DNA of 64,000 nt from Gongronella butleri (taxonomy: Eukaryota > Mucoromycota > Mucoromycetes > Mucorales > Cunninghamellaceae): contig JAIWZP010000020.1 in NCBI GenBank assembly GCA_025201375.1, forward strand, positions 248,001 through 312,000, written 5' to 3'. Every line of letters begins with the position of its first letter. Within the stretch, counting starts at the first letter, position 1. Shown here one piece after another: positions 58,735-64,000 of this stretch. The position numbers and the translations under genes were made by a program. The notes under the pieces were generated by a model that was not told the origin of the DNA, ran no database searches, and saw only the letters and a program-made list of their open reading frames with translations.

Positions 58735-60923
58735 CTAGAATTTGACACTGCGGGAAACATTGGCCTTGATACCAGTGGCCTCGCCACCATAAGAACCGGC
58801 GAGGGGCTTGTGGATCTGGCGCGTGGACGACAGCTTCTTGAGCTTCTTGTCGTATTGGTGGCGCTTTTTGACACGACTGTTGCGGTCTTCCTTTTTGCGG
58901 CGTGGCGTAAGACCCTTGTTCTTGAGGATCTTCCAGGATGCCTGGCGCTTCTCGCCATCGTCCACGTGCTCCGTGGCTTCGACCAATGGCGCGCGCATCG
59001 CGTCGTACTCGGCCTGCTTTTGCGCCTTGGCCGACTTTTTGCTGCGGACCATCTTGGTATAATCGTCATCGTCGTTATCTTGGTCATCGCGCGCGTCGCG
59101 TTCGTCCTTTTCGTCCCAATCTTCATTGTCAAGGTCCGCCGACGTGTCCTTGGGTTGTGCAACGCCCTTTTGCTGGTGGAACTTGCGGTCCTTGTAAGGC
59201 AAATCAGAGTCACCTTGGTATTTGGCAAGTTGCTTGGCTTGTTTCTATAAAAAAAAAAGTCGATTGTATAAGCGCGTGGCTCCTTTCCCCTTCCCCTCAA
59301 CCCCGTTTTTTTTCGATGCCTTACACTTTCAATTTTAGCAACATAGTCGCGGATAGAACGCTTGCGTTGCAATTTGTCTTCCATGTCGACTTGCTCCATG
59401 GCATCCAGCTCGCCAAAGTCGTCGGCGAGGTCGCGTTTGCGCTTGTTTGACTGTTTCTTCATGCTCTTGAATTCTTCTTCAATGTCATGGATCGCGGCCC
59501 ACGTGTCTTGCTCCTCGTCGTCATTGCTCTCGGCAACATCGGCGTCAGCATCGACATCCGACTCGCTCGACGTGGGCATGGCGATAGCGACGCGCTTGGC
59601 CTTGGTGGCACGACGCGACGCGGCAGGCTGGGCGGCGGCGGCAGCGGCGGCAGGCTTGGGCGTCGCGCCCAAATTGGCCAAAAAGTCGTCAATCTCGGCG
59701 CGGCGCTTCTTTTCGACGCGCTCCGACTTTTCAATTGCCTGGCGCAGCGACACGAGCGTCTGGATCACAGGGTGGTCACGCAGACCAGACGTGTTGTGCG
59801 CCTTTAACACAAAGTAAAACGAAATGTTCGTCAAATAGTTCATGTACAGCTCTAAAAAACATATAAAAAAGAGATGAATGCCTTGTATTTTTTTTTTTTT
59901 GAGCGTGACGTACGGTATTGGAACGTCAGGAACTTGGCCGTCTTTTCGCCCATTTGATCGTGCTTGGCAATCTTGGCCAGAGTCCTTTCAAGGTCGCTGA
60001 CAGATTCAGACTTGTCCTTGAACTCGTTCAGCAGATCAAGCAATTCAGGCGACTCGTTTTGAAGGATCTTGAGCTTCTCCGCGACAGGCAGGTTCTTGCG
60101 GCGTGCAGCAATCGACTTGGACATACTAAAAAATAACAAGGAATGAGCGCCCAAAAACTAAAATAGGAAAATCAAACACTTACTCAAAGGAAATGTCGTC
60201 GAGGTCCTTCGTCACGCTTGCCACCAAGGCCTTATCGGCCTCTTGATCAGCCTGGGCACCGACGCCCCAGCCAGCGAGCGTGTCATCCATGAAATCGGCC
60301 TCGTCCATGTCGGCCAGACGCTGCTTCTGGATCTTGAGTGCCTCGGTCTCTTCCTCACGCATCTCGTCCAGGTCCTCGCCCTCGTCAGCGTCGTAGTATG
60401 CCTTTTTGCTCGCGCCCCACGTCGTGTCTGCTCGTAAAAAAAGAAGAAGAAAAAGAAGCTTCAGAAATCTGCAAAAGCCTATTTTTTCATTGTTTGCGAC
60501 TTTTTCTTACCTTCGATTTCCTCATCATCGCCTTCGTCGTCATCGAATTCATCGTCATCGTCTTCGTCTTGCTGATCGTCAATGCCGTCAAGGCCGTAGA
60601 TTTCGCGGTCGCTCTCCTCTTCGGCTAAAATGCAAATAAAAGGTTAGTTTTTGCTTGTTCCAACGCCACCGTCATGTTCTTACCCTCGCTCTGCTGATCG
60701 TCCAAGAGGATCTGGCCACGACTGTCATGGACTGCAATAACACAATGAAGAAAGCGTGAGCATTTTGCATAAAAGTTAAAAACCTGGTGTTTTCTCGCTT
60801 ACAATCGTCTTCCGACTCATGCTCGATATCGTCCCAGGTGCGGATCGCTCTGATCTTGTCACCGTCGTCTTGCTTGGCGTTCTTGCTGGCGTCGCGGAAC
60901 ACAGCAGCTTTCTTTTTACCCAT
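58735..60923 (-). CDS. UTP3: UTP3/SAS10, small-subunit processome component
   Basis: Nucleolar protein needed for 18S pre-rRNA processing; its yeast name Sas10 comes from silencing effects. Seven exons: 60923-60803, 60731-60684, 60624-60511, 60430-60184, 60125-59914, 59851-59325, 59244-58735; 592 aa. The start MGKKKAAVFRDASKN is followed by a long acidic region (DEDDDDEFDDDEGDDEE). The Sas10/Utp3/C1D domain is at about residues 185-290 (ILQNESPELLDLLNEFKDKS; KTAKFLTFQYQLYMNYLTNI, then SFYFVLKA). A basic/Ala-rich part follows. The conserved Sas10 C-terminal domain reads KRQASWKILKNKGLTPRRKK, NSRVKKRHQYDKKLKKLSST and a final VSRSVKF. The N-terminus faces BUD13 across a short shared promoter. 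The call is very secure. Confidence 0.93.
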
Positions 60924-61161
60924 GGTTGGCGTGAAACAAGATAAAAATGAAAAAGAAAAAAAAAAAAAAGGGAATTTGCCTTTTCCAAAAGCCACTTTTT
61001 ACCTGCCCGCTGCCCACCGGACTTGTCCGACCTTCTCGATTTGGAAAAAGCAGCAAGCGGGCAAGAGCCCAAAAGTGCCATGGAGGTCAGTTGCCACCTA
61101 AAAAGTTCCATTTCACTCTTTTTCGTGTTCTTGTTCCTCTCGTGTTGTATTTTATTGTACC
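60924..61161. promoter_or_regulatory. Short divergent promoter of UTP3 and BUD13
   Basis: 238 bp separate the two start codons of two RNA-processing genes. It includes an A/G-rich stretch by UTP3 (60940-60972) and a T/C-rich stretch by BUD13 (61100-61150), mirror images of the leader composition seen elsewhere. No TATA box is seen. Confidence 0.5.
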
Positions 61162-62888
61162 ATGGACGACGAACTGATAGATCAGCGTGACCGCGACTAT
61201 TTGACAGAGCAAAAATATCTGTCTCGAGCGCCTGGTGATGCCGCGACCAAGGCATATATTGCAAACAAGTACCTTTCTGGCGGCGGCGGCGACGACGACA
61301 AGAAAAAGAAGAAGAAAAAGAAGAAATCGGTCATTGGCAACATTGGCATTGTCGACGAGGATGAATGGGGCTGGGCCAAGGAAGAACAGCCACGATCGAG
61401 CAAGAAAAAGACATCCATGAGCGTCAGCACGGCACGACCCAGCCATTGGAAGCCGATGGCGGCTGCGGCAGCTAGTGACGATGATGACGTGCAAGGCGAC
61501 GATGACGAGAGCCGGCCTGTGGTGGTGGCCACCGAGATCGATGATATACCCATGGACGAAAGCAAGCCAAGAATGTCCAGTGGCCAAAAGGCAGGCCTGC
61601 TGACCAGCAAGGAGATCCGTGCCGAGGCGGAACGTGCGCGACGCCTCGAATCCGACGCCATGAAGCACGTCCAGCACCAACAGGAGCAAGAAACCATCTA
61701 CCGCGACAGCTCCGGCAAAAAGATCGACATGAAACTCGCCAAAGCCGAAGAAATGCGCGCGCGCCAAAAGGAAAACGAGAAAAAGGAGCGCCAAATGGAA
61801 TGGGGCAAGGGTCTCGTCCAGCGCGACGAGGAGCAGCGCCGACGCCAGCAGTTGGAAGATGAAAAACACAAGCCAATGGCAAGGTAAAGAGATCAATTGC
61901 ACCAAAAAAAAAAGTTATCAAAAAATTCGCGCGCCCGATCGCTCCATTTGGTCATATTGGGTCATGGGCAATGCGTCCCTTTTGGCAATCAAGCCGCTTG
62001 GGGAGCAAAAAAAAAAAAATATAAAAAAAAAGAGGAGGAAAAAGGCGGAAAATAGGAGCAAAAAAGGGTGGGGCAAGAGGAAAAAAAAAAAGACAAGAGA
62101 AGACACGACGGATATCGGTCGACAAGGAGTATCCAGATCTGACATGATCGAGGACGACTCATTGGGTCCAATGGGAAAAAAATGATGACGCAAGAGAAAG
62201 AAAGAAAAAGAGAAAAAAGAGAACATGAAGGGAGCGGCGGAGTGTAGAATTGGGCGCGCTCGACGCGCGACGCGACGCGTCTGGCATTGCTAGGTTCGTC
62301 TCACCTGCCTTTTATTCTTCCTTAGGTACGCGAATGACTCAGATTTGAATCAAGAGCTCAAGGACCAAGAGCGATGGAATGATCCTGGCGCAGCATTCAT
62401 CACTGTAAGTGACAGAATTACAATGACAAAGCAGCAATCAGAGAGGAGTTGACAAAATGGGGAAGTGGAGGAGGGAGGGGGGCAAGAAGAGGAGGTGCAA
62501 TTGCAGGCACAGAGGCCGAAAGTCACCGGTGAGGGGCGGCAAAGGAGGATGGATAGGCTTTTTTTATAGGAGGGGTGCAGGAGGCAAGGTCGATCTTTTT
62601 TTTTTTTTTTTTTTTTTTTTTTGGACGAGCAGCAGGCAGAATCAAATGGGCCAGGCCAAAAGTTGATTTTTTTTATTTGTTTAGAAAAAGAAGCCGTCTG
62701 CAAGCAAAAAGATGGTGCAGCCGACGTACAAGGGCCCATGGAAGCCCAATCGATTCATGATTCCGCCCGGGTACCGCTGGGATGGGGTCGATCGCTCCAA
62801 TGGCTATGAAGACAAGTTGTTGCTCCATATGAACCAGCAAAAATCATTCAAAGCGGAAGCGCATGCCTGGTCCACCGAGGACATGTGA
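61162..62888 (+). CDS. BUD13: Pre-mRNA splicing factor BUD13/CWC26
   Basis: Subunit of the RES (retention and splicing) complex with Snu17 and Pml1, in the activated spliceosome. Three exons: 61162-61883, 62326-62404, 62685-62888; 334 aa. The N-terminus is [21 protein letters not shown] lysine run and VGAxx-like charged linkers follow. [18 protein letters not shown] is a typical RPSHWK-like Bud13 element. The BUD13 domain starts [19 protein letters not shown], passes [20 protein letters not shown] and [12 protein letters not shown], and ends with [32 protein letters not shown]. All core motifs are present. Both introns are long for this window (442 and 280 nt), which is notable for a gene whose product promotes intron retention control. 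Confidence 0.94.
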
Positions 62889-63890
62889 ATAAAAAAAAAT
62901 CCATCAACACAAAAAAAAAAAGCACCCAATGTAATGTCATTTAATGGCCAATGGGGCGACCAGATTGTCTTTTTGTGGAAGGAGTCTGTGTGTTTTGTTT
63001 GAAAAAGGCGGATGCAATGCACGACAAGCTTTTTTTTTTTTTTTTTTTTTTTTTTCGGTGATCATTAGACCGCGATGAGTTTTGAAATGGGGGGCTGGGG
63101 GGAGCTCCCTATTTTTTTTTTGTTGATGCCGCTGATACAGATGTGGTTTTATTTGATTTTGCTCTTCCGTACGGGCGGCCTTCATATCTCATTGTCCTTT
63201 TTGCGCGCTCCTTCAATGCTGATGACCGTGTTTCTCTTGCAACCTCCCGCGGCTCCGTTCCCCTGTCACCCCTCAGTGGCCTCCCTCTCGCTCCTTTCTC
63301 CCTGCGGACCTACTTTTTTTGATATTTTCCCTCAAAATCCTCTCTTGGCAAGCTCCGTGGCCCTGATCCTCTTACGTCTTGACTTTTGAGACTCGGGGCG
63401 TCTCCTTACTTTTTTTTTTTTAAGTTAAAACAGGCAGGCGAACGACGTTGCTTCCCCTCCGTTGCTTGATTAGGCGTCAAAAACAAATTTTTGCGTAAAC
63501 CTTATTGCGCGAGATTTTCTTGACGAAAGAATTGACGATGTTTGTCTCCTAAAAGCAGTAAGACTCACTGCTTAAATGAACCAGGAGAGGGCCGTCCAGG
63601 CCAAGGAGTGGGCCTAGCACCCTTAACCAAGGGTGAAACGCCCTTTTGACAGCGTCATCTCTCTTGTGTTCCTTTTTTTTTTTTTTTATAGATGGCGGAT
63701 TTTTTTAATATGCCAAAAACAAAAAAAGACAACAGAGGAGCGGCCAATGTAAGCACCAAAAAAAAAGTGCCTTGGCCCCAATCCTAAAGGGATCGCAGCA
63801 CGATTAAGGTTTTCCCATCTCTCTTCATGTCTCGCTCGCTTCAATAAGGAGGCCCTCCATTACCCAAGCACCGGATCACCCTTTTTGAGT
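62889..63890. other. Intergenic, 3' flank of BUD13
   Basis: No coding exon is supported. T runs at 63031-63055, 63410 and 63675. A tandem-like gcgtctcc/taagcagtaagactcactgc region near 63545-63575 has a weak hairpin (gcagtaagactcactgc). Nothing else is seen. Confidence 0.4.
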
Positions 63891-63896
63891 CCCATT

Positions 63897-63910
63897 GGGT
63901 ATAAATAGAG
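63897..63910 (+). promoter_or_regulatory. TATA box near the right edge
   Basis: A clear TATA box (ggtataaatagag) follows an inverse CCAAT (attgg) by a few bases. T/C-rich sequence (63960-64000) begins 60 nt later, as before other genes here. It probably belongs to a plus-strand gene starting beyond the window. Confidence 0.5.
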
Positions 63911-64000
63911 CCATTGCAAATCCTTGTCAACTTGACAATCAATATTAAATCTAAAATATTCCTCTTTTTTCGCTTTTTTTTCTCATCTCATTCAGCCTTT

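Overview
The window is nuclear DNA of a filamentous fungus, most likely an early-diverging Mucoromycota-type mould. This rests on the gene set (HAP2, an AreA-type GATA factor, a chitin synthase, an MHYT membrane protein, Atg16, a C1-DysF peroxin). It also rests on dense short GT-AG introns (about 45-120 nt) with long T tracts, CT-rich leaders before the start codons, and CCAAT boxes. The genus is not determined. Exons were joined by hand from splice consensus, reading-frame continuity and family alignment remembered from general knowledge; no search was run.

Layout. 1-918 (-): 5' part of an unidentified helical protein, cut by the window edge. 1317-2236 (+): HAP2/NF-YA. 2597-4765 (-): Ras-association plus PH adaptor. 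5175-6538 (-): transcription elongation factor TFIIS. 6539-9025: gene-free, with an orphan TATA/CCAAT promoter and a possible structured RNA. 9026-11409 (+): AreA-like GATA factor. 12077-13781 (+): AVT/SLC38-type vacuolar amino-acid transporter. 14326-16159 (+): C1-DysF peroxin-like membrane protein. 16349-17269 (-): secreted protein of unknown role. 17270-23234: gene-free and repeat-rich. 23235-24915 (-): mitochondrial aspartate aminotransferase. 25446-28633 (+): DNA ligase I. 28768-31139 (+): Atg16. 31271-31665 (-): 105-aa orphan. 32116-33349 (-): mitochondrial enoyl-CoA hydratase (AUH type). 33350-35248: repeat-rich. 35249-36382 (-): EXD2-type HNH protein. 36667-40392 (+): chitin synthase. 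40393-42635: repeat-rich. 42636-46233 (-): MHYT-domain membrane sensor. 46234-52659: gene-free with repeats. 52660-55167 (+): long-chain acyl-CoA synthetase ending in a peroxisomal AKL signal. 55330-56030 (-): doubtful gene relic. 56780-58480 (+): DAHP synthase. 58735-60923 (-): UTP3/SAS10. 61162-62888 (+): BUD13. A TATA box at the right edge points to a gene beyond the window.

The genes form no single pathway, as expected for a eukaryotic chromosome arm. Themes do recur: nitrogen and amino acids (AreA, AVT transporter, aspartate aminotransferase, DAHP synthase), peroxisome and fatty acid (DysF peroxin, PTS1 acyl-CoA synthetase, enoyl-CoA hydratase), RNA and transcription (HAP2, TFIIS, UTP3, BUD13), and growth and signalling (chitin synthase, RA-PH adaptor, MHYT protein). 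UTP3 and BUD13 share a 238-bp divergent promoter.

The least explained material lies between genes. It includes a 1.07-kb dispersed repeat in two copies, a second dispersed repeat in three copies (one inverted), a decayed array with about 330/165-nt spacing, and a 278-bp palindromic element with 68-bp arms differing at two positions. There are also a tRNA-like sequence and homopolymer tracts of up to 63 nt inside introns.
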